The notes under the pieces were generated by a model. That model made no database searches. It worked only from the letters and a program-made list of their open reading frames with translations, and was not told the DNA's origin. From NCBI GenBank assembly GCA_016709305.1, contig JADJNA010000062.1:105001-169000 (forward strand): a DNA stretch of 64,000 bases, given 5' to 3'. Below, in pieces: positions 18,063 through 27,067 of the stretch (the stretch's first letter is position 1; each line of letters begins with the position of its first letter). The position numbers were made by a program, and so were the translations under genes. Origin of the DNA: Candidatus Villigracilis saccharophilus (lineage in GTDB: Bacteria > Chloroflexota > Anaerolineae > Anaerolineales > Villigracilaceae).

Positions 18063-18094
18063 CTGTTTGTGATTTCTGATATAATCGCAAACAG
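18063..18094 (+). promoter_or_regulatory. Extended -10 promoter with flanking inverted repeat, for the nucleoside phosphorylase gene
   Basis: TGATATAAT (18077-18085) is an extended -10 element; no good -35 is visible. CTGTTTGTGA (18063-18072) and TCGCAAACAG (18085-18094) are inverted copies matching at 9 of 10 positions around it, so a repressor binding over the -10 is plausible. Confidence 0.4.
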
Positions 18095-18154
18095 CATTTG
18101 ACCTTTCCAATGGGGGCATGGTCGAGTGTAATACTTTATAAGCAGGTAGCGTAA

Positions 18155-18994
18155 ATGCAAAATTTTATTACTCTCTCAGAGATCGATTCCGTTGTGAAAA
18201 TGATAAAAGATCAAATATCAATTCAACCCGTTGCCGGGATTATCCTTGGCTCCGGACTTAACGGTTTAGCTGATTCTGTCCAGGATGCAGTCCGTATCTC
18301 GTACAACGACCTGCCTAATTTTCCTGTTTCTACGGTGCATGGCCACGCGGGACGGTTTGTCATTGGTTATTTGGAAGGCAAACCCGTGCTTGTGATGCAG
18401 GGGCGCATCCATTATTACGAAGGCTATACAATGGGACAGGTGACCTTGCCGGTGCGTGTGATGCAGCGTTTGGACATTCCCAGCATGATTGTTACAAACG
18501 CCGCCGGGGGCGTTCACCCAGATTTTGAGCCCGGCGATGTCATGCTTATAACAGATCAGATAAATTTGATGGGGATGTCAGGATTGAATCCACTCATGGG
18601 GCCAAATTTGGACGAGATCGGTACGCGCTTCCCGGATATGAGCCAGCCGTATGATCGCTCATATTGCGAGCTTGCACGTCAAGTTGCGATGGATAATGGA
18701 TTGACTTTGCGCGAAGGGGTTTACGCCGGCCTGAGCGGACCATCCTTTGAGTCTCCCGCCGACCTGCGTTTTCTGCGCATGGCTGGTGCCGACGCTGTGG
18801 GCATGTCTACAGTTCCTGAGGTGATCGTTGCGCGGCATGGTAATATGCGTGTGTTGGGTCTTTCTGGGATCAGCAACAAGGCTAATCTGGATGGTTCAAC
18901 AGTAACAACCCACGAAGAGGTGATCGAGGCTGGTAAAGTCATCACGCCCAAGGTTGAAATGATCATTCGTGGTGTATTGCGTGATTTGGAATAA
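18155..18994 (+). CDS. Purine-nucleoside phosphorylase (trimeric PNP type)
   Basis: 279 residues, normal for the trimeric family. It phosphorolyses inosine and guanosine and their deoxy forms for purine salvage. Motifs seen: IILGSGLNGL near residue 31, VHGHAGRFVIG, the phosphate and nucleoside site in IVTNAAGGV, YAGLSGPSFESPADLR, and MSTVPEVIVARH. The base-recognising Glu is in GPSFES and the Asn in GISNKANL. The start ATG at 18155 lacks a strong binding site. It begins a plus-strand run that continues with the membrane protein and GNAT genes. Confidence 0.94.
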   Translation: MQNFITLSEIDSVVKMIKDQISIQPVAGIILGSGLNGLADSVQDAVRISYNDLPNFPVSTVHGHAGRFVIGYLEGKPVLVMQGRIHYYEGYTMGQVTLPVRVMQRLDIPSMIVTNAAGGVHPDFEPGDVMLITDQINLMGMSGLNPLMGPNLDEIGTRFPDMSQPYDRSYCELARQVAMDNGLTLREGVYAGLSGPSFESPADLRFLRMAGADAVGMSTVPEVIVARHGNMRVLGLSGISNKANLDGSTVTTHEEVIEAGKVITPKVEMIIRGVLRDLE

Positions 18995-19013
18995 TCACTA
19001 TTGATGTTTGCGC

Positions 19014-19691
19014 ATGACTGAACTTTATAAATTTCTCGCCTCCTACGAGGTGCTGATCTATATCCTCCTTGCCATATTTGGTATGTTTGCTTTCCGCTGG
19101 TTATGGCGCTCTTGGCAGGAAGTTCAAACTGCTGTTTACAGTCTGGAACGTCAGTTCTCATCACGTCGCTTGGGGCAGTCTGCTGCGATTTCGATTTTGA
19201 TCGTTGTCTTATTTTGTGCGGAGGTATTCATTGCCTCTTTTGTGATTCCCGGCCTTCCGTTGGATACTTTTTTAGGTACCCCCACACTGGATTTGATTTC
19301 AACACCCACAGGTACCCTGTCTGTGGAAATGATGACCCAGTTCGCAAACCCGATTCCAAAAATCGCATTAAATTCTACTGGATGTACACCCGATCAGATT
19401 GAGATCATTTCCCCGAATCCTGGGGAGGAGATTAAAGGCGCTATTGAATTGATCGGCACAGTAAATATCCCTAATTTTGGTTTTTATAAATACGAAGTGG
19501 CATCTCAAGGAAGTAATACCTGGGCAACCATTTCCGCCGGGCGTGCGACCGTGAATGAAGGCTCGCTTGGACGTTGGGATACAACTACATTAACACCCGG
19601 CGATTACCAACTTCGTCTTGTGGTTACTGATAATCAGGGACAGTCGCTTCCTGTTTGTATTGTGCCCGTACGGATTGTCCCCTTACAATGA
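19014..19691 (+). CDS. Membrane-anchored protein with extracytoplasmic Ig-like domain
   Basis: 225 residues from ATG 19014. Two hydrophobic segments, at about 10-30 and 60-82, bracket a charged cytoplasmic loop. The part from about 125 begins with CTPDQIEIISPNPGEEIKG and ends with PGDYQLRLVVTDNQGQSLP, the pattern of immunoglobulin-like beta domains found on bacterial surface proteins. No catalytic motif is seen. Its stop overlaps the start of the GNAT gene (ATGA). I do not recognise a named family. Confidence 0.65.
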   Translation: MTELYKFLASYEVLIYILLAIFGMFAFRWLWRSWQEVQTAVYSLERQFSSRRLGQSAAISILIVVLFCAEVFIASFVIPGLPLDTFLGTPTLDLISTPTGTLSVEMMTQFANPIPKIALNSTGCTPDQIEIISPNPGEEIKGAIELIGTVNIPNFGFYKYEVASQGSNTWATISAGRATVNEGSLGRWDTTTLTPGDYQLRLVVTDNQGQSLPVCIVPVRIVPLQ

Positions 19692-20251
19692 TCACCAACT
19701 TTGGAAAAATTATGATTGAAATTGACATTCGTCCCACCGTTGCAAATGACCTTTCACGATTAATGGGTTTTGACCATTCTATTGCCAGTGAATCGGTTTG
19801 GCAGTTGGAACTGCGCCGTGAGCCTGGTCAGGCAATTGCTTCATTTCGTGAAGTGCGCTTGCCGCGTTCGATTACGATCGAATATCCTCATAATCCGTTC
19901 GCGCTTGCAGATGATTGGGTGAGAAAATCCATGATGTATACGGGGTTGGTGGGTCAGGAACCTGTCGGATACATTAGTCTGCTTGAGCGTGGAGCCGCTT
20001 CAGTTGTCTGGGTTACTGACCTTGTAGTGAATGTCACGCACCGCCGTAAGGGGGTTGGTAGCGCCTTATTGTCAGCCGCGCAGGATTGGGCGGGGAACAG
20101 ATCGCATCGTCGGTTGATCCTTGAGATGCAGTCAAAAAACCTTCCCGCTGTCCGTTTGGCGCAAAAGTTCGGGTATGAATTCTGCGGGTATAATGACCAC
20201 TATTATAACAATCAGGATGTGGCTTTATTTTTTTCCAGGAATATAAAATAA
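19688..20251 (+). CDS. GNAT-family N-acetyltransferase
   Basis: 187 residues from ATG 19688, which overlaps the previous stop by four bases; an alternative ATG at 19712 starts at the family sequence MIEIDIRP. The acetyl-CoA loop is HRRKGVGSALLSAAQDW, followed by the NLPAVRLAQKFGYEFCGY unit. The target is unknown. The overlap points to coupling with the membrane protein upstream. Confidence 0.85.
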   Translation: MITNFGKIMIEIDIRPTVANDLSRLMGFDHSIASESVWQLELRREPGQAIASFREVRLPRSITIEYPHNPFALADDWVRKSMMYTGLVGQEPVGYISLLERGAASVVWVTDLVVNVTHRRKGVGSALLSAAQDWAGNRSHRRLILEMQSKNLPAVRLAQKFGYEFCGYNDHYYNNQDVALFFSRNIK

Positions 20252-20304
20252 TATGTAAGGCAGGTTGGCCTGCTTGGTGTTGAATCTTTTATTGGAAGGG
20301 TTGT

Positions 20305-22215
20305 ATGATTAACGGTTGGACAGATACGTTGCTGGCGGGGATCCAGACACTAAATCAAATCCTAACTGCGGGGATTGCCATTACGGCATTTTCGCTATTC
20401 CTATATGCGCTTTCATTCAACTTGCGCGATAGAGTGGCGCGTTCATTCGCGATCATTCTACTTTGCGTGGTGATCGTTTTTACCGCCGAAGCCTTGCAGG
20501 ATAAATCACTTGCAACGCAAACACTTGACCTGCTTTTGCGGCTGCAATGGTTTGGTATTGTTTTTCTCCCTGCGGCGTACCTGCACCTTTCTGATGCCTT
20601 ACTTGTGACAGCAGGCCGCCCCTCCCGTGGGCGAAGAAGATTCGCGGTGCGCGGTATGTATATTGTTTCTGTTTTCTTTCTCGCACTGCTCGCGTTTGGA
20701 TATTTACTTGGTCCGCTCGTGCCGGATGGGAAACCAGCTCCGCATCTCTTGAGAACGATTTGGACCGAAGTTTTTACGCTTTTCTATGTCGCTGCAATGG
20801 TTTGGGCAGGGGTGAATTTTGCGCGTGCGTATAGCCTAATGTTGACCCGCTCTGGCCGCCGCCGTATGTTGTATTTGATGGCTGGCGCGACTGCGCCGGC
20901 GCTTGGTTCCTATCCATACCTTTTGTTTGGGTATGGACTTGCTGCGGAACATCCTTATTTATTCTGGAGCGTGGCGACCATGATCAATGTGCTTGTCGGC
21001 GCATTGGTGATTGTGATGGCGTATGCGGTTGCGTTCTTTGGCGTTTCATGGCCTGACCGTGTGATCAAGAGCCGTTTGGTCAAATGGATCATGCGCGGAC
21101 CTGTGACCGCCTCTGCTGCGTTGGCATTAATGACCGTTGTCCGTCGCGGCGGTGAATTTTTCGGCTCTCCGTATAATGCATTTGTGCCATTTATTGTGGT
21201 TGCCACGATCTTGTCGCTTGAACATGCCATTACTTTTGCTGCACCTCTTTGGGAACGCTGGCTGTTCTTTGGAAGTGATCGCGGTGAGTTGAAAGTTCTT
21301 CAAAATTTTGAAGAACGTTTGTTGACACAGGGCGACCTGCAGCAATTTCTTGAAGCTGTGCTTGCCGCGGTGCGTGATCACTTGCAATCCCCATCTGCTT
21401 TTATTGCCGCGCTGGACGATGAGACTCTTTCCCCATTGATCGTTGCCGGGAATCGCGCCATGCTTGACCAGGAAGGATTAACAGAAGTCCTTGAAAAAGT
21501 GCCAGACGATCCAAGGCGTGAATTTCAATGGGGTAATTTCTGGGTATTGCCGTTACATCAGCGCAGGCGTGCAGATATGGATCAAGATGAATTGCCGTCC
21601 CTGCTCGGCTTGCTCGGGGTGGCACGGCCCGAGAAACAAGTTCTGGAGCGGGAGCAGCGCGATGCGCTGTGGCTGCTGGCAGACCGTGCCGCCCTTGCCC
21701 TGGAAGACCGTCAATTACAGCAGCGCGTATTCCGTTCGCTGGCTGACCTGCAGCCACAGGTCGAGTTGATCCAGCGTATGCGTGCGGCCGGCCGCTACGA
21801 TACTCGCGCTAATTTGCTCGCCGAGCCACTTCCTGAAGAGGAAGATCTGGCTAATTGGGTTAAAGATGCGCTTACGCATTATTGGGGCGGACCAAAACTT
21901 ACCAATAATCCGATGATCAAACTGCAAGTGGTGCGCGACCTTGCTGAAAAAGATGACGGCAATTCGGCTAACGCGCTTCGCTCTTTGTTGCGCAAGGCTG
22001 TTGACCAGGTTAAACCCGGCGGTGATCGAAAATTCACCACCGAATGGATACTGTACAATATCCTCGAAATGAAATTTATCGAAGGACGCAAGGTTCGTGA
22101 TGTGGCTTCGCGTCTGGCCATGTCTGAAGCAGATCTATATCGAAAACAGCGTGTGGCTGTAGAAGCGGTTGCAAAGGCGATCCTTGAAATGGAAGTAAAT
22201 CTCAAGGATCAATAA
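20305..22215 (+). CDS. 7TM-sensor / GAF / helix-turn-helix-like regulator
   Basis: 636 residues. About eight hydrophobic segments fill residues 1-310 and resemble the N-terminal 7TM region of some histidine kinases. A GAF-like domain lies at about 330-480. There is no kinase core: no H-box or ATP-binding N and G boxes. Instead the C-terminus, from about 585, reads KVRDVASRLAMSEADLYRKQ, which looks like a helix-turn-helix, followed by a short amphipathic stretch. A membrane-embedded one-component regulator is the simplest reading, though the HTH call is by eye. It is followed at 90 bases by an S1-domain gene. Confidence 0.7.
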   Translation: MINGWTDTLLAGIQTLNQILTAGIAITAFSLFLYALSFNLRDRVARSFAIILLCVVIVFTAEALQDKSLATQTLDLLLRLQWFGIVFLPAAYLHLSDALLVTAGRPSRGRRRFAVRGMYIVSVFFLALLAFGYLLGPLVPDGKPAPHLLRTIWTEVFTLFYVAAMVWAGVNFARAYSLMLTRSGRRRMLYLMAGATAPALGSYPYLLFGYGLAAEHPYLFWSVATMINVLVGALVIVMAYAVAFFGVSWPDRVIKSRLVKWIMRGPVTASAALALMTVVRRGGEFFGSPYNAFVPFIVVATILSLEHAITFAAPLWERWLFFGSDRGELKVLQNFEERLLTQGDLQQFLEAVLAAVRDHLQSPSAFIAALDDETLSPLIVAGNRAMLDQEGLTEVLEKVPDDPRREFQWGNFWVLPLHQRRRADMDQDELPSLLGLLGVARPEKQVLEREQRDALWLLADRAALALEDRQLQQRVFRSLADLQPQVELIQRMRAAGRYDTRANLLAEPLPEEEDLANWVKDALTHYWGGPKLTNNPMIKLQVVRDLAEKDDGNSANALRSLLRKAVDQVKPGGDRKFTTEWILYNILEMKFIEGRKVRDVASRLAMSEADLYRKQRVAVEAVAKAILEMEVNLKDQ

Positions 22216-22305
22216 ACAGGAAATTTTCTAATAGGCGTGACTTCCCCGAATCGATTATCGTGAAAGCCCGGCGCTTAATTTTATCAAGTATTGAAGGAGG
22301 CCATA

Positions 22306-23274
22306 ATGACAGGCCAAAAAAGGAATCAGGAAAATCCAATGCCCGCCATTGACGAGGGCTGGTGGTCGTCGGTACTGGCGGAAGAGAGTCGTTCTGCGGC
22401 TCATGAACCAGTGCATTCGGTGGGTGTCAGCAGGGCCGAGGAGAATGAAACTACAAAAACAGCAGTTTCAGAAAAGAAACCAGCTACAAACTGGATTCAG
22501 GTCAAGGATCTGTATCTTCGTGATCAGATCATAGACCTCTCTGTCACAGGTCACAATCGTGGTGGCCTGCTTGTTGAAGGCGATGGACTATACGGCTTTG
22601 TCCCATTCTCACATCTTATCGATCTGGCGGGCAGGGCGGAGAATGTTGACCGCGATCATGATCTTGAATCCTATGTTGGCCGTTCTCTGCGTTTGAAGGT
22701 GATCGAGTGTGTGCCTGAAGATGGGCGTGTGGTTTTCTCTGAGCGTGCAGCACAATCCGAATCAGGCAAACGTGCCGAATTGTTTCACGCATTGCAGCCA
22801 GGTCAACACGTTAAAGGTGTCATTACAAACATAACTGATTTTGGTGTTTTTGTTGACCTTGGCGGCGTGGAAGGTCTCATCCATATTTCTGAATTATCCT
22901 GGGGGCGTGTTTCGCATCCCACCCAGATAGTGAAAATGGGGCAAACCATCGATGTGCAAGTGCTTGAACTTGCGCCGGAACGATGCCGTGTTGCTTTAAG
23001 CCTGAAGCGATTATTATCGAATCCATGGCAAAATGCCGCTGCTGATTTCCCGGAAGGATGTATCAAGTCAGCGGTTATCACAAGTGTTCTTTCCTATGGC
23101 GCATTTGCCCGCCTCGATGCCGGCGTGGAAGGATTGATCCACGCTTCTGAAATTCCACAGACAGATGGCAAGCCCTTGAAAGAGACTCTTTCAGAGGGAC
23201 AGGCTGTGCAAGTTCGTATTCTGCATTTAGACGCTGCACATCAACGCATGGGTTTAAGCATGAGGCTTGAATAA
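22306..23274 (+). CDS. S1-domain RNA-binding protein, ribosomal protein S1-like
   Basis: 322 residues from ATG 22306 behind AAGGAGG. After a charged, low-complexity N-terminus of about 65 residues there are three S1 repeats: a divergent one at about 65-150, a clear one with GVITNITDFGVFVDLGGVEG near 170, and a third with SAVITSVLSYGAFARLDAG near 255. This is half the size of classical S1, as is common outside Proteobacteria. It is probably involved in translation initiation or mRNA binding. It is followed six bases later by ftsK. Confidence 0.85.
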   Translation: MTGQKRNQENPMPAIDEGWWSSVLAEESRSAAHEPVHSVGVSRAEENETTKTAVSEKKPATNWIQVKDLYLRDQIIDLSVTGHNRGGLLVEGDGLYGFVPFSHLIDLAGRAENVDRDHDLESYVGRSLRLKVIECVPEDGRVVFSERAAQSESGKRAELFHALQPGQHVKGVITNITDFGVFVDLGGVEGLIHISELSWGRVSHPTQIVKMGQTIDVQVLELAPERCRVALSLKRLLSNPWQNAAADFPEGCIKSAVITSVLSYGAFARLDAGVEGLIHASEIPQTDGKPLKETLSEGQAVQVRILHLDAAHQRMGLSMRLE

Positions 23275-23279
23275 AACAA

Positions 23280-25457
23280 ATGTCTGAAGTTCCACAAAAT
23301 GATTGGCTCGAACGACTCGCACGCTTCAACCTGCACTTTGGCCGTTTTCTTCGTGATGCGATCGGTGTGGCCTTGGTTGCATTTGCGATCATGTCCCTGC
23401 TTGCGATCTGGAAGATTACCGAAGGTACGCTGCTGACCCCTTTCGCCAGCCTGCTCAAACTTTGGTTTGGTTGGGGCAGTTTCATTGTTATCTTCGCGCT
23501 AGCGTACTTTGGATCCTCCCTTTTACAGCGCGATGGGGGCGATATTCATTGGGGACGGCTTATTTCAATTGAAATCGCGTCTCTGCTAACTTTGGCGCTG
23601 GTCGCTATTTTAAAAGGTAATGATCTCATCCGGGCCGAGGCCGGGATGGACGGTGGCCGCTTAGGCTGGGGGCTGGCTACCTTGGCTTGGCAGTCTCTCG
23701 GTCAAGTGTGGGGTACGCTGGTCCTGGTAATTCTCTGGGCGTTCATGATCATGATAGGTTTTGGCCTGTGGACAAAACTTGAAGAATGGTTATTGCAAGT
23801 AGCGGGCGAAGCGTCGCCGATCGTTTTGGATCCTCCAATGTCAGTGCCAGCGGAAATACAGAAGGACGAACAACCTGTAAAATCAGCAGCAGCGCCAAGG
23901 AAGAAAACTCAACCACTGCCGCCGGAATTTCGCACCTCTTTAAAATCTGTTGACAAGAAGGAAGAGAAATCCACCAAGGCGCTTACCCGCGCTGAAGACC
24001 TTCCGCCGCTGCAAATTCTACTGGCAGAAACAGCTGTCCGCGCGGATGAACGAACGATCAATCAAACTGCGGGACTCATCATGAAGACCCTCGCTGAGTT
24101 TGGTATTCCTGCCACCGTTATCGGATATCGCGTTGGACCTTCTGTGACCCAATTTGCTGTACAGCCGGGGTTTATAAAAAAGCCCGGCTCAGATGAAGAC
24201 GATGCACTGCAAATGAAAGTGCGCGTCGCGCAGATCGCTTCATTGGAAAAAGATATAGCTCTGGCATTATCTGCCCAGCGATTGCGTATTGAAGCGCCTG
24301 TGCCCGGCAAACCTTATGTGGGTATTGAAGTTCCAAATACGCACAGCTCCGTTGTCCGATTAAAGACGCTGCTCGAATCAGATGCGTTTAATAAAGTAGG
24401 CGCTCCGTTAACCATTGCGATCGGACGTGATGTATCGGGACATCCTCTGATCGCTGATCTTGCTCGTATGCCGCATGTCCTGATTGCCGGTGCCACGGGT
24501 TCTGGAAAGTCCGTGTGTATTACTTCGATTGCGGCCTGTCTCGCTATGAACAATACGCCCGAAGACCTGCGTATGGTCATGATCGATTCGAAAATGGTGG
24601 AATTGATTCGCTTCAATGGACTGCCACATTTATATGGAAAAGTTGAAACCAACATCGAACGTATTTTGGGAGTTCTGCGTTGGGTCGTCGTTGAAATGGA
24701 GCATCGCTATCGTTTGCTAGAGAGCGCTCATGCCCGAGATCTTGAAGCATACAATCGCAAAGTGACTCGCAAAGCGGATGGCAAGGCGTTACCCCGTATT
24801 GTGGTATTGATCGATGAACTTGCTGACCTAATGATGTCTGCTCCGGATGTGACCGAGCACAACCTTGTCCGCCTTGCGCAAATGGCGCGTGCAACGGGGA
24901 TTCATTTGGTAGTCGCTACACAGCGCCCTTCAACAGATGTGGTTACGGGCTTGATCAAAGCCAATTTCCCTGCACGTTTGGCGTTTGCAGTTGCTTCGGG
25001 CATTGATAGCCGCGTTATTTTGGATTACACCGGCGCAGAATCCCTGCTTGGGCGCGGAGATATGCTCTTCCTGAATCCTGAAGTTGGCAACCCTGTGCGT
25101 GCGCAAGGCGTGATGATCACGGATATGGAAATCGAGCGCATCATCTCTCACTGGCAGAAGAATAGCGACACACAAGATGAAACCCCGCCGTGGGAAAAAC
25201 TCCTGCAGGAACCTGATGAAAACCAGGATGACGGTTTGATCGAACAGGCTATCTCCATTGTACGCAGCAGTCAGCGCGCATCCGCATCGCTGATTCAACG
25301 CCGCTTGCGGATCGGATATCCACGTGCTGCGCGCCTGCTCGATCAGTTGGAAGAGATGGGAGTTGTCGGACCCTCTCAAGGCGGCGGCAAGGAGCGCGAT
25401 GTGCTCGTCAGCGAAGAAGATATGATGGACGAAGAAGATAAGAACCCTAAAGGATAA
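23280..25457 (+). CDS. ftsK: DNA translocase FtsK/SpoIIIE
   Basis: 725 residues with the standard order: about four membrane segments (20-175), a Pro/Lys-rich linker, alpha and beta motor domains, and a gamma winged helix at the end (about 650-710, AISIVRSSQRASASLIQRRL). Walker A is IAGATGSGKSV near 403 and Walker B is VVLIDELADL near 507. It pumps chromosomal DNA through the division septum. A perfect palindrome begins at the stop codon. Confidence 0.95.
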   Translation: MSEVPQNDWLERLARFNLHFGRFLRDAIGVALVAFAIMSLLAIWKITEGTLLTPFASLLKLWFGWGSFIVIFALAYFGSSLLQRDGGDIHWGRLISIEIASLLTLALVAILKGNDLIRAEAGMDGGRLGWGLATLAWQSLGQVWGTLVLVILWAFMIMIGFGLWTKLEEWLLQVAGEASPIVLDPPMSVPAEIQKDEQPVKSAAAPRKKTQPLPPEFRTSLKSVDKKEEKSTKALTRAEDLPPLQILLAETAVRADERTINQTAGLIMKTLAEFGIPATVIGYRVGPSVTQFAVQPGFIKKPGSDEDDALQMKVRVAQIASLEKDIALALSAQRLRIEAPVPGKPYVGIEVPNTHSSVVRLKTLLESDAFNKVGAPLTIAIGRDVSGHPLIADLARMPHVLIAGATGSGKSVCITSIAACLAMNNTPEDLRMVMIDSKMVELIRFNGLPHLYGKVETNIERILGVLRWVVVEMEHRYRLLESAHARDLEAYNRKVTRKADGKALPRIVVLIDELADLMMSAPDVTEHNLVRLAQMARATGIHLVVATQRPSTDVVTGLIKANFPARLAFAVASGIDSRVILDYTGAESLLGRGDMLFLNPEVGNPVRAQGVMITDMEIERIISHWQKNSDTQDETPPWEKLLQEPDENQDDGLIEQAISIVRSSQRASASLIQRRLRIGYPRAARLLDQLEEMGVVGPSQGGGKERDVLVSEEDMMDEEDKNPKG

Positions 25458-25500
25458 TTCCAAACTTCGGAAGTCAATTTTGACTTCCGAAGTTTGGAAT
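25457..25500. repeat. Perfect 21-bp-arm palindrome after ftsK
   Basis: Left arm 25457-25477 and right arm 25480-25500 are exact reverse complements with a two-base centre; the arm contains AAACTTCGGAAGTC. No T tract follows on either strand, so it is not a standard intrinsic terminator. It lies 8 bases before the next start codon. Confidence 0.85.
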
Positions 25501-25507
25501 ATACATT

Positions 25508-26140
25508 ATGAATTCAAAACCAACTTTTACTGATCGATTGCGCATCATTTTCAAAGGCATATTGGATCCCATAGGTACTTTCTTGAATGGTCTTGGATTA
25601 ACGCCAAATGCGATAACTTTGTTAGGGCTTGCTGGTACCGCCGCTGGTGCATACTTTATCTCGCAAGGTAAAATGACAATAGGCGGGATCGTTCTTTTGT
25701 TGTTTGTCCTGGTTGATGCTTTGGATGGAACCATGGCTCGTTTGCGCGGTGAATCCTCTGACTTTGGCGGTTTCGTTGATTCGGTCAGTGATCGTTACGC
25801 TGAATTCATCACATTTGGCGGATTGCTCTATTATTTTCTTTCACAGGAAAACTCCCCCGGCGTCATCATCACATTCGTAGCTACAGGCGGCTCCGTGCTG
25901 GTTTCTTATGTCAAAGCGCGCGCTGAAGGATTGGGGTTCACTGCTAAAGTTGGCATCCTTACACGCGTTGAGCGATACTTTGTTTTAATTCCCTTGCTTA
26001 TATTCAATCAACCGTTCGTTGCAGTTTCTGTGATTGCAGTGCTTGGCAATATCACGGCTTTTCAACGCATCCTGCATGTTCGCGTACAGGGACATGAACG
26101 GATGCGAAAAGCCAGAGATAATAAAGAGTACTTGCATTGA
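25508..26140 (+). CDS. CDP-alcohol phosphatidyltransferase family protein
   Basis: 210 residues with six hydrophobic segments. The active-site motif is spread over VDALDGTMARLRGESSDFGG and then FVDSVSDRYAE near residues 70-100 (DG-AR-G-D-D). The family includes phosphatidylglycerolphosphate synthase and phosphatidylinositol-phosphate synthase; the alcohol is not determined here. The stop overlaps the TTG start of lgt, so the two are coupled, which puts both in phospholipid and lipoprotein assembly. Confidence 0.88.
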   Translation: MNSKPTFTDRLRIIFKGILDPIGTFLNGLGLTPNAITLLGLAGTAAGAYFISQGKMTIGGIVLLLFVLVDALDGTMARLRGESSDFGGFVDSVSDRYAEFITFGGLLYYFLSQENSPGVIITFVATGGSVLVSYVKARAEGLGFTAKVGILTRVERYFVLIPLLIFNQPFVAVSVIAVLGNITAFQRILHVRVQGHERMRKARDNKEYLH

Positions 26141-26946
26141 ACCTGACCCAGGAAGGATATTTTCTTGGCCCCCTGCTTTTTCGCTGGGGAGGCTTATTGA
26201 TCATATTCGGTGTTGCCGCGGGGTTATTGCTTGCAGCGCATGAAGCAAAAAAAAATAATTATGATGTTGGAATTATTTCAGATCTTTTTCTGCCGTTAAT
26301 CATCTGGGGAACGATTGGCGCACGCCTCTGGCATATTCTCACCCCGCCTCTTTCTTCCGCTCAGCTTGGTCTGACAACCCAGTATTACCTTTCCCACCCG
26401 GTTGACATACTCTCGTTGTGGATCGGTGGTTTTGGCATCGCGGGCGCATGGATCGGCGGAATTGTTGCTCTATATTTTTTTGCGCGTGCGAATGAAAATA
26501 ATTTTTGGGAACTGGCTGATCTGCTTGCGCCCGGCCTTGCATTGGCGCAAGCGATAGGCCGTATGGGAAATTATTTCAATCAGGAATTATACGGTCTGCC
26601 CGCGAACTTGCCCTGGAAGATTTTTATTGAGCCCGCCTATCGTTTGGTGGGATTTGAAACCGTGGAAACTTATCATCCGTTGTTTGCTTATGAAGTGATG
26701 TTGAACTTTGCAACGATGGTTTTCCTATTATGGTTTGCGCGCCGTTTTGTGAACAATCTCAAGGCGGGTGACTTATTTCTTGCGTATATTGGGTTGTATT
26801 CCTTTTTCCGTTTATTTTTGGAATTTCTGCGCCTTGATGTCGCTTTCATCAATGGAATCAATATCAATCAAGTATTTTTTTCCCTCACCCTTTTTTGCGC
26901 GGGAATTGGTTCGTTTTTACGGCACCGAATTCCGCAGAAATTGTAA
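26137..26946 (+). CDS. lgt: Prolipoprotein diacylglyceryl transferase
   Basis: 269 residues, about seven hydrophobic segments. It transfers diacylglyceryl from phosphatidylglycerol to the lipobox Cys. The signature GRMGNYFNQELYG is present near residue 147. The start is TTG 26137, overlapping the previous stop (TTGA). Substrates in this window include the lipoproteins at 30951, 39436 and 53932; lspA at 12301 is the next enzyme in that pathway. Confidence 0.94.
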   Translation: MNLTQEGYFLGPLLFRWGGLLIIFGVAAGLLLAAHEAKKNNYDVGIISDLFLPLIIWGTIGARLWHILTPPLSSAQLGLTTQYYLSHPVDILSLWIGGFGIAGAWIGGIVALYFFARANENNFWELADLLAPGLALAQAIGRMGNYFNQELYGLPANLPWKIFIEPAYRLVGFETVETYHPLFAYEVMLNFATMVFLLWFARRFVNNLKAGDLFLAYIGLYSFFRLFLEFLRLDVAFINGININQVFFSLTLFCAGIGSFLRHRIPQKL

Positions 26947-27010
26947 GGTCACTGTGAAGGCAGAAATTGAACCGTGGGGAATACAATAGAACCAGTCAAT
27001 CTCAAAGTAA

Positions 27011-27061
27011 GTATCTTGTTACATATCTTGTCGTGTACTAAAGATACAAGATATGTAAGGA
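27011..27061 (+). promoter_or_regulatory. Inverted-repeat operator or hairpin over the ABC gene ribosome binding site
   Basis: TTACATATCTTGT (27019-27031) and ACAAGATATGTAA (27046-27058) are perfect inverted arms 14 bases apart, and a further TATCTTGT lies at 27012-27019. The right arm runs into AAGGA, the binding site for the ATG at 27068. It could be a repressor site or a translation-controlling hairpin. Confidence 0.6.
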
Positions 27062-27067
27062 ACCTAT

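Noticed and set aside
18011..18155. Purine riboswitch before the nucleoside phosphorylase gene
   Set aside because: The conserved core of that aptamer is not present; only a promoter-like element and a palindrome are seen.
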